This document shows, piece by piece, positions 47,590 through 58,789 of a DNA stretch of 64,000 nucleotides (its first letter is position 1; every line of letters begins with the position of its first letter). The position numbers and the translations under genes were made by a program. The notes under the pieces were generated by a model. It worked only from the letters and a program-made list of their open reading frames with translations, had not been told where the DNA came from and made no database searches. This stretch comes from Homalodisca vitripennis (lineage: Eukaryota > Arthropoda > Insecta > Hemiptera > Cicadellidae), in contig NC_060213.1 in NCBI RefSeq assembly GCF_021130785.1, forward strand, positions 100,759,501 to 100,823,500, written 5' to 3'.

Positions 47590-49915
47590 CCGGTTTATTT
47601 AATGTCTTATAGCTGGCTACGCCGATATATTTCCAGTGAAGGATCCCAACCGTGCCTTACAGGTGTCCTTAGCGAAATGAGATATCATTTCTTTTCTGTA
47701 GTGAATAAAGAAAAATGCCAGTTTGACACATTGATACAAGCGATTTATTTTCCTTCCAGCAGTAGATTCCTACGTCTCAGGACCACCCAACTGTTCTGCC
47801 TTCGTCCTGTTTACACCGAGCGACCGGTAGAACACCGGTGAGCGCCACCTAGCTGCAGACATACCAGACATTCCAGAAGGGAAGCTCGAGTTCGTGAGCT
47901 CGCATCGATATGAGCTAGACTAAGTCACCGGACGGCCGTTGTGGCACGGACATCTGAAATATGACCTTTTAGAAGCCGCACCGGACAGTAAATAACTCCT
48001 CTTTAGGTGTGAAAACCCAATACCTTATGAGCTGAAATTTATTGATCCAAGAAATTGACGCTAAATGGCCAGGACTACCTTGGATGAAGACCTTTCTTTG
48101 AAAACACCATTCTCAACGCATCCTTTAAATCATTTCAGATACAACCTCACGACTTTATTAAGGCGTTCACGACTTTTGTGCTTCGCCTTGTCTTGTTTTC
48201 TATTCGGAAAGAATGGGCAGTTTAAAACCAGTCAAATGAGGACTGGTACTGTTACTTTGCAGCTGATAAATTCCGTTATAGCAAATGAATGTTTATTTCC
48301 TTTCTTTATAGTAAATATGAACTGTCCAATAAATGTAGAGTATCGTTATGTCCTCTGAACCATATAACTTCCGATAACTGGAACATAATGTAATAATTTA
48401 TTTCCACAGTTTTCAGAGACCTCACAATCAAAAAAATAAATAATGTCTCAATTGTGAATCGTTTGAATTCATTTACTGCATGATTCTTTTGATTACTGTA
48501 TATTCATCCCTCCCCACTCCCACCACCAAAGAATATTATACGTGACTTTATGTAACTACCACGTCCTTCAGAATTCCTTAGATCCAAAGACTGTTTTACT
48601 TTTCGTGGAAGCCCATGGGTTCTGTCAGATTTTTTCTTTAATTTGATATATCTTATGGAGACACTGTTCCTTCAGTGACGCCTGTCCACTCTACCCCTTA
48701 TCAGCCCTAGGATGACTTAGTTAATTATTTAATGGCGGTTAGTAGTGGGGCGGGGCGGTCACGGCGACATCTCTTTCCCCATCTGACGTCTCTTGGAGAC
48801 GATTTTCTTTTCCGGTGCTACTGAAGTTCTATGATATTTCGTACATTATCTGATCCTGGTTATTTCCAACTACAATCAAAGATTTTGTAAATAATGATTC
48901 GTTAAAGTACTAGTTTTATTCACCTAAATAATTTTTAATTTAGATTTTTTCATTAATTGCGAAATATTTTAATTTACCTTATTTATTGCAAGTAGTTCTA
49001 GAGTGACAATGTAAAGAACTGTAACAATAGGGAAAATACTAGTACTAGTTATAATTTTTAATTTTTTAAAGTAGTCATTATTGTAACAACACTGACTATA
49101 TTTTACATGTATTGTGGGCCCAACAGGGCTTTGTCTGTTTTCCGTGCTACAACTATTGATAAAAAGTTCCTAGACTCATGAAACTTGGAAAATGTATTAG
49201 GTTCCTATTGAAATATTTTTTGTAAAAAGTTCAAAATTAGCGGTAAAAATAAAATCATAACATTTTTAATTCGGCCTCAAGATGCGTCCAGCATGCGAAT
49301 CAATGTTGTTCTAGGCACAAAAGGTTCTGGTAATCCAGAACACGAAAAGCCACCGCAGACCAGCAGCCATTGTGTTTATCAACGCAGATGTTGCCATAGA
49401 GGGAGTGGAAAAAAATCCCTGTCAACCACGTTCTGAGTCCTAAGAAATTGTTTGTGGACGATTCCTGAATCATTCGCAAGGATTCTAAGGATTCAAAGTG
49501 TTTACTACGTTCTCGAGTGGTTCGCGAGCAGGTCGTGACGAGCTTATCCGAACCAATTGTTTCAACGAACACAAAAGGGGCTTTTATTCCGCGTAGTTTG
49601 AGACTGTTGGGCTCACGAGAAGTTCGCAGAAACCTATTTATTTTCAACGAATAATTCGAAAACCGTTCGCGAACAATTTGGTTCGCAAGTTAGGATGCAC
49701 GTTCATCAGTAACCATGATTTCAAGGAGAAAATCTCAGAATAAATAAATTGGTAAACATATGAAGTGTATTCGTAAGACATCTTATCACGTGACATAGTA
49801 ATACATAAATAATAAAGCTACTTTGTTAAATAGGCCGAGTACGACTTTCGTTACGTTCTCTCGCATCCAACGATATTGAGATGTACCAGTTTATTTCACC
49901 ATTTACTTCAAACTA
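47590..49915. other. Spacer without recognised genes
   Basis: Frames at 47578-47841 (+), 48065-48358 (+) and 49647-49300 (-, 115 codons) have no recognised domains. The last contains several TTCGCGA/GTTCGCGAACA-like short repeats near 49520-49690. A GC-rich GGGGCGGGGCGGTCACGG patch lies at 48745-48765. Confidence 0.4.
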
Positions 49916-49917
49916 TA

Positions 49918-50207
49918 CAGGGTGGAAAAAAAAGTATGGAAACGCTTTCGCTAATTTTGTATGGCTTCACTATACAAAATTAAATTTTGTACATCACCAC
50001 TTGTGTTGAGAACCTAGTTTTTGAGACCAGTGGGGACATTTTATCTTTTCAGGGGGACGGCCTGTGAGGAGTCGGACGAAAATCTTAAATGTAAGCATAG
50101 GCCAAGTTTGGTATCAAATTAAAGGTCTAGTAAAGAGAAACTCATTACCGCAAACAGCACTTAAAAAGGTTGAACCCTATCTAGAGTACGGGCCGTTTGA
50201 ATTTCAT
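49918..50207 (+). repeat. Left long terminal inverted repeat
   Basis: Matches the inverse of 51905-52194 to the base where ATTTCATG meets ATTTCATA. Contains GGGGGACGGCC and GGTATCAAATTAAAGGTCTA, the latter also present in the element at 57457. Confidence 0.93.
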
Positions 50208-50676
50208 GACAAAGAAATTTAGTAATTTAGTCTTGTGAAGTAACTAATTTACTTTCAGTAGTATGTTTTTTATGTCGGTTATGTAAATTTGAAAAAACAA
50301 TTTCCGACAAAAATTTTTTTTTTTTTTACCTCTACATTTGTTTGGATAACAGTAAATAGGGGTTTTCCTGTCTTGTTTTCAAGAAACTGAGAGTATTCAA
50401 TAATACCACCGTAACTCCTTATCAACATGAGGTCAAGGTCCAGTCGCTCCAGCCCTTTTTATCTCAGGCAAACATAAACTGGTTTATGCAATACAAAACA
50501 GTACTGTCACACAGCAAAAACTCCACAGTTTTGTATTTTTAATATCAGCTTGGTTTTTTAGTCTACGTTATAATTTCGTCCACGTAAGATAAAGTTGAAA
50601 TCTTAGAAGGTACTGCGATAGTTATAAATTTTTTTTACTTAAGTGTTTACATTTTATTCTAATAGTTTTAAAAGCA

Positions 50677-51755
50677 GTGTCACTTAGTGAGTTTGAGAGA
50701 ATCACGCTGCTTATGATGCGTGGGTATGGATATCTAGTTCGTCCCTATGAAGAAACGGCGCATTTGTTCAATGACACTTTTCTTGATAGACCCCAATTAG
50801 TAAGTCAACAGTGTTTAAGACAGTAAAAAGATTTGAAGAAACTAGAACAGTCAAAGATCGCGAAAGAAGTGGTAGGCCTAAATCGGCAACAAATGAACAA
50901 AAATCTTTGGATGTACTCCAAACATTTGTTGAAAATCCCAGCACCTCGGCCAGAGTGGCTGCAGAAGATCTTGATATCAGCCATACCTCAGTGTTGAATG
51001 TTTTACACAAAAACAAGTATCACCCTTTTAAAGTAACCCTAACCCAAGAACTTGCAGAGGATGATTTTTGATCGAAGGACTGAAATTTTGCGAAATAATG
51101 ATGAGAAAGTGTGACGAAATTCAAAATTTTTTAAGTTTGATATTGTTTTCAGATGAAGCTACATTCTTTGTTAATGGGCAAGTTAATAGGCATAATTGCC
51201 GTTACTGGGGCCGACCATAATCCACACTGGATGATAGAAGGCCACACACAAAGGCCTCAGAAAGTGAATATGTGGGCTGGAATAATAAACAATAACATTT
51301 GTAGGACCGTTTGTGATAGATGGAAATCTAACAGGCGAAATTTATTTCAATATGTTGACAGCACAACATTTGGCCAGCAGTGCGTGCTCTACTTGGGGCA
51401 AATTTTAATGCAGTATGGTTTCAGCAAGATGGAGCACCGCCCCATTACTATTTGCGGGTGCGCAATCTGTTTAGATGAAGTGTTTCCTAACCGTTGGATG
51501 GTCGCAGGGGTACCGTTGAGTGGCCGGCTAGGTCACCGGATCTTAATCCACTAGATTTCTTTTTGTCGGGCTTCTTAAAAGATAATGTGTATAAAACTAA
51601 ACCAGCCAACATTGAGGAGCTGACAAATCGTTTATTAGAAGAAGCAAGAAGAATTACACCCGAGATGCTTCAAAATGTGACTGCAGTAGGTTGTTTATAA
51701 TAGACTAGCTCATTGCCAACAAGTGTTCGGAGAGAAGTTTGAGCACCTCATTTAA
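50677..51755 (+). pseudogene. Tc1/mariner-type transposase, frameshifted
   Basis: The probable start codon is now GTG (50677), followed by SLSEFERITLLMMRGYG. A one-base shift near 50800 leads to STVFKTVKRFEETRTVKD and RERSGRPKSATNEQKS (helix-turn-helix region), then ARVAAEDLDISHTSVLNVLH. The DDE part follows in pieces: FSDEATFFVNGQVNRHN (first Asp, about 51150), PQKVNMWAGI (about 51270), WFQQDGAPPHYY (second Asp, about 51427), VEWPARSPDLNPLDFFLSG (third acidic region, about 51520-51575), and a C-terminal FEHLI stop at 51755. About five frameshifts and one in-frame stop inactivate it. The family resembles DDE transposases with a DUF4817-type helix-turn-helix that are common in insects. Confidence 0.92.
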
Positions 51756-51904
51756 AAGGTATGGTTATTTTTTGTAATACATAGATAATTTTTTAATTTA
51801 ATTCTTTTGGATAATTGTGTTCCATAAAGTGTCATTTTCAGTCAGAACAGTTTACTTGAGACTGTGAAATTGCGGAGAAATAATAATTAATTCAAACGTT
51901 ACTT

Positions 51905-52194
51905 ATGAAATTCAAACGGCCCGTACTCTAGATAGGGTCCAACCTTTTTAAGTGCTGTTTGCGGTAATGAGTTTCTCTTTACTAGACCTTTTAATTTGAT
52001 ACCAAACTCGGCCTATGCTTACATTTAAGATTTTCGTCCGACTCCTCACGGGCCGTCCCCCTGAAAAGATAAAATGTCCCCATTGGTCTCAAAAACTAGG
52101 TTCTTAATACAAGTGGTGATGTACAAAATTTAATTTGTATAAGTGAAGCCATACAAAATTAGTGAAAGCGTTTCCATACTTTTTTTCCACCCTG
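51905..52194 (-). repeat. Right long terminal inverted repeat
   Basis: Inverse of the left repeat, with scattered single-base differences and one short indel around the TATACAAA segment. Confidence 0.93.
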
Positions 52195-52199
52195 TATAG

Positions 52200-52915
52200 T
52201 TAATTTTATACTTTGTAGGAACCAAAATATATTATGTTCATGAAAAATGTCAAATATGTTTTTTTATGTTGTATAGAAGCAAAATAGTCTTGCTGTATTT
52301 TGTCTGCCTAAACATTAATTTAACTAGTTAGTTTTACATTTTTAATTATAAAATTAAAAATAATAAATTTTTTTCATATTTTATCGGGCCAACCAAAATT
52401 GATGACGGGTTTTTAGGTGTTCTGAAAAATATGCTTTTCACAATATTCAATTTAACGACTTTCGATTAAACAAGTAGCGCCTTCAATTATTAGGATGGTG
52501 TTAGCACACATATACAAGTGCAAATAGTTGCTTAAGATTTACAGGAGGTAGAAATTTCTAGAGTTTTGTAACGCACGAGGAGTAGTACGTGCAGTGAGTT
52601 TCATAGCCAGGTTATAAAAACATGGAGTTCACTTATACACTCATTAAAACAATCCAACAACAAATAATTAATAATTGTGAATTAATAGTTTAGCTGGTTA
52701 GTAACTGTTAGTTACAGCGTAGATTTAATTTTTCCTGTGTATTTTCTCTTTGATTATTCCTTGGGGTCCCTGATGGTAAGGTTGACTCCTCAAACTTCAC
52801 CACAATATAAGTAAGAAATGTCAAGTATAGTTCTATCTTGTTTAGTTAATGTCTGTCTGTCTGTTTTTGTTTTAGGTATACGACTTCCTCAACATGTATG
52901 TTCCACATAGAGTTA
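52200..52915. other. Spacer, possible LINE C1 5' region
   Basis: No frame. From about 52560 the base composition changes and may be the 5' UTR of the LINE whose ORF1 starts near 53100. A TCTG run lies at 52851-52862. Confidence 0.45.
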
Positions 52916-52924
52916 CTTTTGAGT

Positions 52925-53095
52925 GTTTGCATCTCCATGTCCTTTCAGCAATCGTGTCTTGGTCATCTGGGATGTAATAACTTTTTTATTAACTCATCGG
53001 CGTGTTTGATCCATGTGAGTTTCTACATCTCCATGTCCGTCCAGCAATCCTGTTTCAGATCATCAGAGATGTATTAGCTTTCTTATTAACTTCCT
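52925..53095 (+). repeat. 96-bp tandem duplication upstream of LINE ORF1
   Basis: ATCTCCATGTCCTTTCAGCA (52931) recurs as ATCTCCATGTCCGTCCAGCA (53027), each followed by a GTCATCTGGGATGTAATAA / ATCATCAGAGATGTATTAG-like block and TTATTAACT. Confidence 0.8.
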
Positions 53096-53101
53096 CAATA
53101 G

Positions 53102-53713
53102 GATATCCTGACTAAATGGATACGTTATGGTCAGCAGTGTTCTGAAGTAGATCTTGCAAAACATCACAAAGAAGTGGAAACAACCTGTAAAGAAAACAAT
53201 TCTGCAGGAAAGTATCCATTCCTACCTCACAGAAGCATGGAAAGGAAAGATGCTACGAAACTACCAAATAATAGTGACATAGGTGGAGCCAGCCAAACCA
53301 CCTCAACAAAAAAACTGAATTCTAATTTCATGACAGGTGGAGACAGTCAAACCACCTCAACAAAAAAACTGAATTCTAATTTCATGACAGGTGGAGACAG
53401 TCAAACCACCTCAACAAACAAACTGAATTCTAATTTCATGACAGGTGGAGACAGTCAAACCACCCCAACAAAAAAACTGAATTCCAATTTCATGACAGGT
53501 GGAGACAGTCAAACCACCTCAACAAAAAAACTGAATACTAATGCCATGACAGGTGGAGACAGTCAAACCACCTCAACAAAAAAACTGAATACTAACGCCA
53601 TGACAGGTGGAGGCAGCCAAACCACCTCAACAAAAAAACTGAATACTAATGACATGACAGGTGGAGACAACTATTTTTTAGGGTTGAGAGAGAAGCGAAG
53701 GCCCAAAACCTAA
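53102..53713 (+). CDS. LINE ORF1-like protein with seven 18-residue repeats
   Basis: The frame is open from 53102, just after a TAG, to a TAA at 53711-53713 (203 codons). The first in-frame ATG is at 53237; an older start may have been lost. The N-terminal part reads LTKWIRYGQQCSEVDLAKHH, mixed charge and possibly helical. Residues from about 61 on are seven perfect-length repeats of GGDSQTTSTKKLNSNFMT type: polar, with T, S, K and N. The tail is short and basic (LREKRRPKT). ORF1 proteins of this retrotransposon group usually bind RNA; no zinc knuckle or RRM is visible here. It lies 17 bases upstream of the endonuclease frame. The frame is intact but the start is uncertain. Confidence 0.65.
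   Translation, partial: DILTKWIRYGQQCSEVDLAKHHKEVETTCKENNSAGKYPFLPHRSMERKDATKLPNNSDIGGASQTTSTKKLNSNFMTGGDSQTTSTKKLNSNFMTGGDSQTTSTNKLNSNFMTGGDSQTTPTKKLNSNFMTGGDSQTTSTKKLNTNAMTGGDSQTTSTKKLNTNAMTGGGSQTTSTKKLNTNDMTGGDNYFLGLREKRRPKT
53282..53659 (+). repeat. Seven exact 54-bp in-frame repeats
   Basis: Units begin GGTGGAGACAGTCAAACCAC at 53282 and every 54 bases to 53660, with no length change. Units 1-4 carry AATTCTAATTTCATG or a close variant; units 5-7 carry AATACTAATGCCATG or AATACTAATGACATG, so two subtypes are grouped rather than mixed. Confidence 0.96.
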
Positions 53714-53730
53714 ATTGCTGTTGCAAAACA

Positions 53731-54723
53731 ATGGACAGGAAGGGAACAAAACCCGGCAAACAAAATAAACCCCCTTCTACAACTTTCCACCAAAATACAG
53801 ACAGAGCACCTAATGAAAACAAAACCATAGCAAAACACAGCTCCACTAATCAAGGACACCGACTGAAGATTTTTCATCAAAACATTGACTGCCTAGGAGG
53901 GAAAATAAACAGACTAACACATTTCCTAGAGCTCCATTTACCTGACTTGGTTATCTTAACTGAGCATGGGCTGAAAGAGTCACAGCTATCAAGTACTAGA
54001 CTTCCAGGCTTCAACTTAATAGGAGATTTCTGTCGTCAAAATTGCAGAAAAGGAGGAGTAGCAATTTTTGCTAGTGAAGGGCTGAAAAACGAAATATACA
54101 ATTTTACAACTGACCTTGCGAGTGAACTTACGTGTGAAACTCACGTAGTAAACATGAAAATTAGCAAAACGACAATCTACATAATTGGTGTCTACAGACC
54201 ACCAAGTGGAAATCTTGAAAATGCCCTTGAAATCCTGTCTAGCACATTAGACCTCATCCCTACCTGGAAGTGCCCCACAATTATCATGGGTGATATCAAC
54301 GTTGATGGGCTAAATCGTGACTACAAAAACAGAAAGTTAAAAGACATGTTGGCCAGTCATAACATCAATAGGATAGATCTTCCACCAACTAGAGTCACTC
54401 CACACACCAAATCATCGATTGACTTTGTTTGTTCGAACCTTGACGAGCGTAAAATTGACACTGACTTAATTGTCACTGGCCTATCAGACCACATAGCTCA
54501 GCTCTGTACTGTAATTACTACAAATAAAAAATTACCTCTGCCCATTTTATCTAATAGACACTTCTCAAGGGAAAACATGGATTATTTTAAATTCCTAATA
54601 CTAATAGGATTCCTATTGTCAGTAGACTTTATCCATTTCAACAACACCATGCATATTTGTTTATCCATGATTTGGGTTTTTTTTTTTTTTTTTTTCCTTT
54701 GGGATATTGGGGTGGATTCATAG
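53731..54723 (+). pseudogene. LINE C1 ORF2: APE endonuclease, truncated
   Basis: From the ATG at 53731, about 50 polar residues precede the endonuclease: LKIFHQNIDCLGGKINRL (about residues 45-65, the N-terminal Asn of the active site in HQNI), PDLVILTEHGL (catalytic Glu), RKGGVAIFAS, YIIGVYRPPSGN, TIIMGDINVDG (Asp and Asn), SSIDFVCSN and TGLSDHIAQL (the SDH motif with catalytic His). The endonuclease is thus complete and in frame for about 270 residues. From about residue 288 the frame runs into unrelated sequence ending in a phenylalanine run and a stop at 54723. The reverse transcriptase is absent. The enzyme would nick target DNA to prime reverse transcription. Confidence 0.93.
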
Positions 54724-56225
54724 ATCCTCACACGTCAACCTGAGCTTATTGTGTGCCCCTTTGATGTTAGAGGGGTAAGCCTATCTTCGTGCCCTTAATT
54801 AGGCTAAGAAGCTTAAATAAATTCCTTGTACCTCCATATCCTATACTGTTTTACGACTAAGAATCTTATCTTTGGCTAAGATATCTATAAGCACACAATT
54901 CTTATTTTACCACAATGCCCTAGTACCTACTTATCACTGACACTTGTTTTTTCTTCTATGAAGCCACTTTCGCTTTCCTTATTGATTATTACCATACAAT
55001 GAAGTTACAATCAAGTACCAAGATCTATATTACTCTAATGACTGATTGAAAATGTCTACAAATAAGAAATTATCACTATTAATTAATTCTGAAATGTATG
55101 ATGCTCTATAGCATTCAATTTTATTATGTTGGTTGAAATTTAATATAATTTTCTAAGCTATCCCTGCTATGTCTTTGAATATGTAACATTATTTGAAAAG
55201 ATTTTTCAACAAATTTTAAAATTTTTTACCACTTAAACCATGTGTTTGTTTGCTTTCAATCGTACAGTAAACGAAAATAACTACAATTGTATATATATAT
55301 TACAATAAAGTATTAAACTAGTTATAATAAGTTGAATACAATAGTAAAAATGCCTGAAATTTTAAAATAAATTCATAAAAATTATGTCTTTAATAGAGTA
55401 TGGTGAAGGTTGTATATCGATATCTCAATCCGTTAAGAGCATATACAAGCATAGCAGGACTTAATTTATATCCTTGAATATATCAAAATCAATAATATCA
55501 TATCACAAAGCTCAAATACGTTGCTGGAAACCAGTTCAACGAATGACCAAAGTGTGAAAACGCTGAAGCTTTTGGAGGAAGAAATGTTTAGCTGTCACAT
55601 GTTTAGTGTCATGTGTGTTATAAGCTACAGAAGATTTTAAGAAATGCGGAAAGTGCCATCAGTAATCCCCAAACTTTTAGACTAAACTACGGAAGTAACC
55701 AGAGTGATGCTATAGCATTGGTTGGATTTTGTGATATATAGTTTTTTTTAAGCACAAAATAAGTGTTTCAATTCATAAGAACCTTAGGATATTCTTGCTG
55801 TTCAGGAAATAAAGTGGCTTACTATACATACATGTAATCTCTTTTTGCATTCGTGATCAATCTTTCTTGGGGGGAGCAGCTTACAATAAATTCAGAATTG
55901 AGAAATAAATTTTGAAAGTCGCTTTTAGAAAGTGTCATAGATTTCCAACTTTCATTTTATTTCAAGAAACTAAAGTTTTTACAATAAGACAGCTTTTTAT
56001 AAAATTTCATTTATTATTTCACATGTATAAAATTTAGATAATTTGTTTTTTTAAAAAAATCAAGAAACCCATAACATAAGTTATTTACGTCTTTTTCAAA
56101 CACATTACTGTTACTACCTTGGTCGTGTACTTTTTATAAATCCCAGTGAAAAGTTTTCAAATTTTAGTTTTTTAATTAAATTTCTACATTTATTTTTAAA
56201 AGAAAATTTAACTGGTGGATGTTTT
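54600..56225. other. AT-rich spacer with some transposon-like text
   Basis: A poly(T) run at 54677-54695 is followed by a segment (54700-54850) of less biased composition that may be another retroelement end. 54900-56200 is AT-rich and without frames. Confidence 0.4.
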
Positions 56226-57456
56226 CATTCTCTATTAGATGTGCAGAGGCAGTGTCTACGAACTGCAGGCGGACAGTCTGTATAAGTCCACCCCTCCCAC
56301 CCTTTATCATACGTTATCACTATGACAGGCACATTTTAATCTGCTGCAATCCTGTTATCCTTGTTACTTATAAACCTCGTTGTAAACTAACAATACACAA
56401 TTTTTACCTCTTTTATTATATTTTAAATTTATAATGTTAAATATTCAATCAATTATTACCTAGTCATAACTCTGCTAATTGTAATAAACTATCACTTTGC
56501 CATATAAATATTCAATCTGTAAAAAATAAATTATATGCTTTGGAAGCCTATTTTAATAGTAAATACTTTGATATACTGTGTCTTAATGAACACTGGTCTG
56601 CTCAGGATGAACTCGCCCTTTATGTGCGAACGGTAATTGAAGTGATTTCTTGTTAGCGATTAGTAATTGTAGGAAATTGTTTCTGATGTTGGTGTCTTGC
56701 ATAAATAAAATGGCCAAGTTCAATTTTGAAACAATTGATATTAATAGATTTTTGAAGAAACAATTTGAGGTGTCTGCAATCAAATTTTTTAAGTTAAAAA
56801 TAATTTTGCTATCAATTTACCAAACCCCTGACTGACTCTTCAATAGATGTTTTCACTGATAAAATATCTCCTCAGGTGTTAGATAGTATCACTAGTTTGT
56901 CTAAAATCGCAAATTGTAAGATAATAATTTCCAGTAATCTGAATCTTGTTCCTAGATACTCTGACCAAGCCGGATCATTTTTTAACATGCTTAGGTCATA
57001 TGACCATTACTGTTTAAATTTATAGCCAACAAGATTTAACTCTTATATAGATAATTTTATCTCTAATATTGAAAATGATGCAGTAGTTTGTTGGGTGGAT
57101 CACCACCATTTTGTCTGACCACTCTGGTTTTATTTTAAATGTTGACTTTACAAATTGTCTTTACTTACTGACCTTTCAAATTTACTAATCCTACCACATC
57201 AAATATAGCTACTAGGGTGCTGAATGTAAAAGCTGTATCTACCTTACTTAGTAGTTTGGGTAGTTCTGATTGGGAATCATTTTTCTTATACTGTAAGAAT
57301 ACAAATGAAACGTTTTAGTGATTAAGTTTAAGTTTTGCCTTTGAGGAAAAAAATTGTAAAAATAAGAAAAAACATTCAGTAGCCCAAAAAAAAACTGGTA
57401 CATTCCATACTTAGGAAAAATTAAATCTTTTCTTGTAATATGTCATGAAAAATATA

Positions 57457-57853
57457 CAGGGTGTCAATTAAGTCTGGAACCTCTTTTTTAATTTTTTTAC
57501 CACAATATAAAAAAATACCAAATTTCACACGTGCTTACCGGTGATAGTAACGCATACATCTGCCCAATTACCGACCGGATAATCCCTTTGGGGGACGGTC
57601 CACAAGGAGTCAGACAAAATTATTAAATAGCAGCATAGGTCAAATTTGGTATCAAATTAAAGGTCTTACTTAGCAGAGTACAATGCTGCAAATCGGACTT
57701 CAAAAGGTGGATTCATTCAGTAGTTATAGCTATTTGAATTTTTAAACAATTGAACAATGTAAATTATTAAGTATTACAAGTAAACACCAATTTGTAAGTA
57801 CCTGTGATCAAAATAAGTGTTCAAAATGTTCCCCTCCCATCGTCTGGCAATGT
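57457..57853 (+). repeat. Left long inverted repeat, includes transposase end
   Basis: Matches the inverse of 58393-58789 with about 5-8% difference. Its inner 45 bases (57808-57853) are the last codons of the minus-strand transposase frame. Confidence 0.93.
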
Positions 57854-58335
57854 CCTAGGCGGTTGTAAAAGCCATCCACTGCGCTTTGAAGGTAGTCACG
57901 AGGAATATCTTTAGCTTCTTGGACTATGAGATTTCTTAGGTGCGCCAAATCTCGAGGCTTAGTATGATAAACTTTATCTTTGAGGTATCCCCAAAGAAAA
58001 AAAAATCCAGCGGAGATAAATCAGGGGAACGAGCAGGCCATTCTACTGCACCATGTCTTCCAATCCATCTGTGAAGGAATATTGTATCCAAGTATTCTCT
58101 AACAAGGAGAGCAAAGTGTGGTGGCGCGCCATCTTGTTGGAAATAAATTCTTTGAAATTGTCGACCAAGAGCAGCTTGTAGTACAGGAACTATCTCATTT
58201 TGGAGCATTGCTAGATACGAGTTACCATTTAAATTACCATTGATAAATAATGGGCCCATAATTTGATTTCCTGTAATACCTGCCCAAACGTTAAGTTTCT
58301 GTGGATGCTGTGTATGACTCTATCTGCCACTTTCA
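57808..58335 (-). pseudogene. Partial Tc1/mariner-type transposase
   Basis: The minus strand reads HPQKLNVWAGITGNQIMGPL (from about 58320), then INGNLNGNSYLAMLQNEIVP, YFQQDGAPPHFALLVREYL (second Asp), GAVEWPARSPDLSPLDFFFF (third acidic region). An 8-A run near 57997 disrupts the frame, and DKVYHTKPRDLAHLRNL to HCQTMGGEHFEHLF then leads to a TGA at 57808-57810. The helix-turn-helix half and the first catalytic Asp are missing because of the internal deletion near 58335-58390. It cannot make an active enzyme but the termini look usable in trans. Confidence 0.92.
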
Positions 58336-58392
58336 CATTCTAACAGTAGTTGTGTTATTGGATAATAATTATTGATTCCTGGCTTCGATACT

Positions 58393-58789
58393 ACATTGTC
58401 AGATGATGGGAGGGGAACATTTTGAACACTTACTTTTATCACAGGTACTTAAAAATTGGTGTTTACTTGTAATACTTAATAATTTACATTGTTCAATTGT
58501 TTTAAAATTCAAATAGCTATAACTACTGAATGAATCCACCTTTTGAAGCCCAGTTTGCGGCATTGTACTCTGCTAAGTAAGACCTTTAATTTGATACCAA
58601 ACTTGACCTATGCTGCTATTTAAGAATTTTGTTTGACTCCTTGTGGACCATCCCCCAAAGGGATTATCCGGTCAGTGATTGGGCAGATGTGTGCGTTACT
58701 ATCACCAGTAAGCACGTGTGAACTTTGGTATTTCTTTATATTGTGGTTCAAAAATTAAAAAAGAGGTTCCAGACTTAATTGACACCCTG
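58393..58789 (-). repeat. Right long inverted repeat, holds a second copy of the transposase end
   Basis: The inner edge reads CATTGTCAGATGATGGGAGG on the plus strand, the inverse of the transposase C-terminal codons in the left repeat, so the terminal codons are present at both ends in opposite orientation. Confidence 0.9.

Larger units (their letters stand above)
49918..52194 (+). mobile_element. Tc1/mariner-superfamily element with 290-bp inverted repeats
   Basis: CAGGGTGGAAAAAAAAGTAT begins at 49918 and its inverse ends at 52194; TA lies on both sides (49916-49917 and 52195-52196), the expected target duplication. The inverted repeats are 290 bases each and only a few per cent different. 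The 2277-base element carries a transposase relic on the plus strand. Long, still matching repeats argue for a recent insertion. Confidence 0.95.
52560..54600 (+). mobile_element. Non-LTR retrotransposon C1, 5' half
   Basis: An ORF1-like frame with tandem repeats (53102-53713) is followed by an APE endonuclease frame (53731 onward). The reverse transcriptase is missing: coding similarity stops near 54595, after HFSRENMDYFKF, a phrase matching HFSYRNLRLVNHL in the related copy at 61730, where LLERATWDEV follows. Unrelated sequence with a 19-T run (54677-54695) comes next. The 5' boundary is not defined. Confidence 0.85.
57457..58789 (-). mobile_element. Internally deleted Tc1/mariner-type element, 397-bp inverted repeats
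   Basis: CAGGGTGTCAATTAAGTCTG starts at 57457 and its inverse ends at 58789; TA flanks both sides. The inverted repeats are 397 bases each, together 60% of the 1333-base element. The unique middle encodes only the second half of the transposase on the minus strand. It is related to, but distinct from, the element at 49918: both have CAGGGTG ends, GGTATCAAATTAAAGGTCT inside the repeats, and WAGI/QQDGAPPH proteins. Confidence 0.95.
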
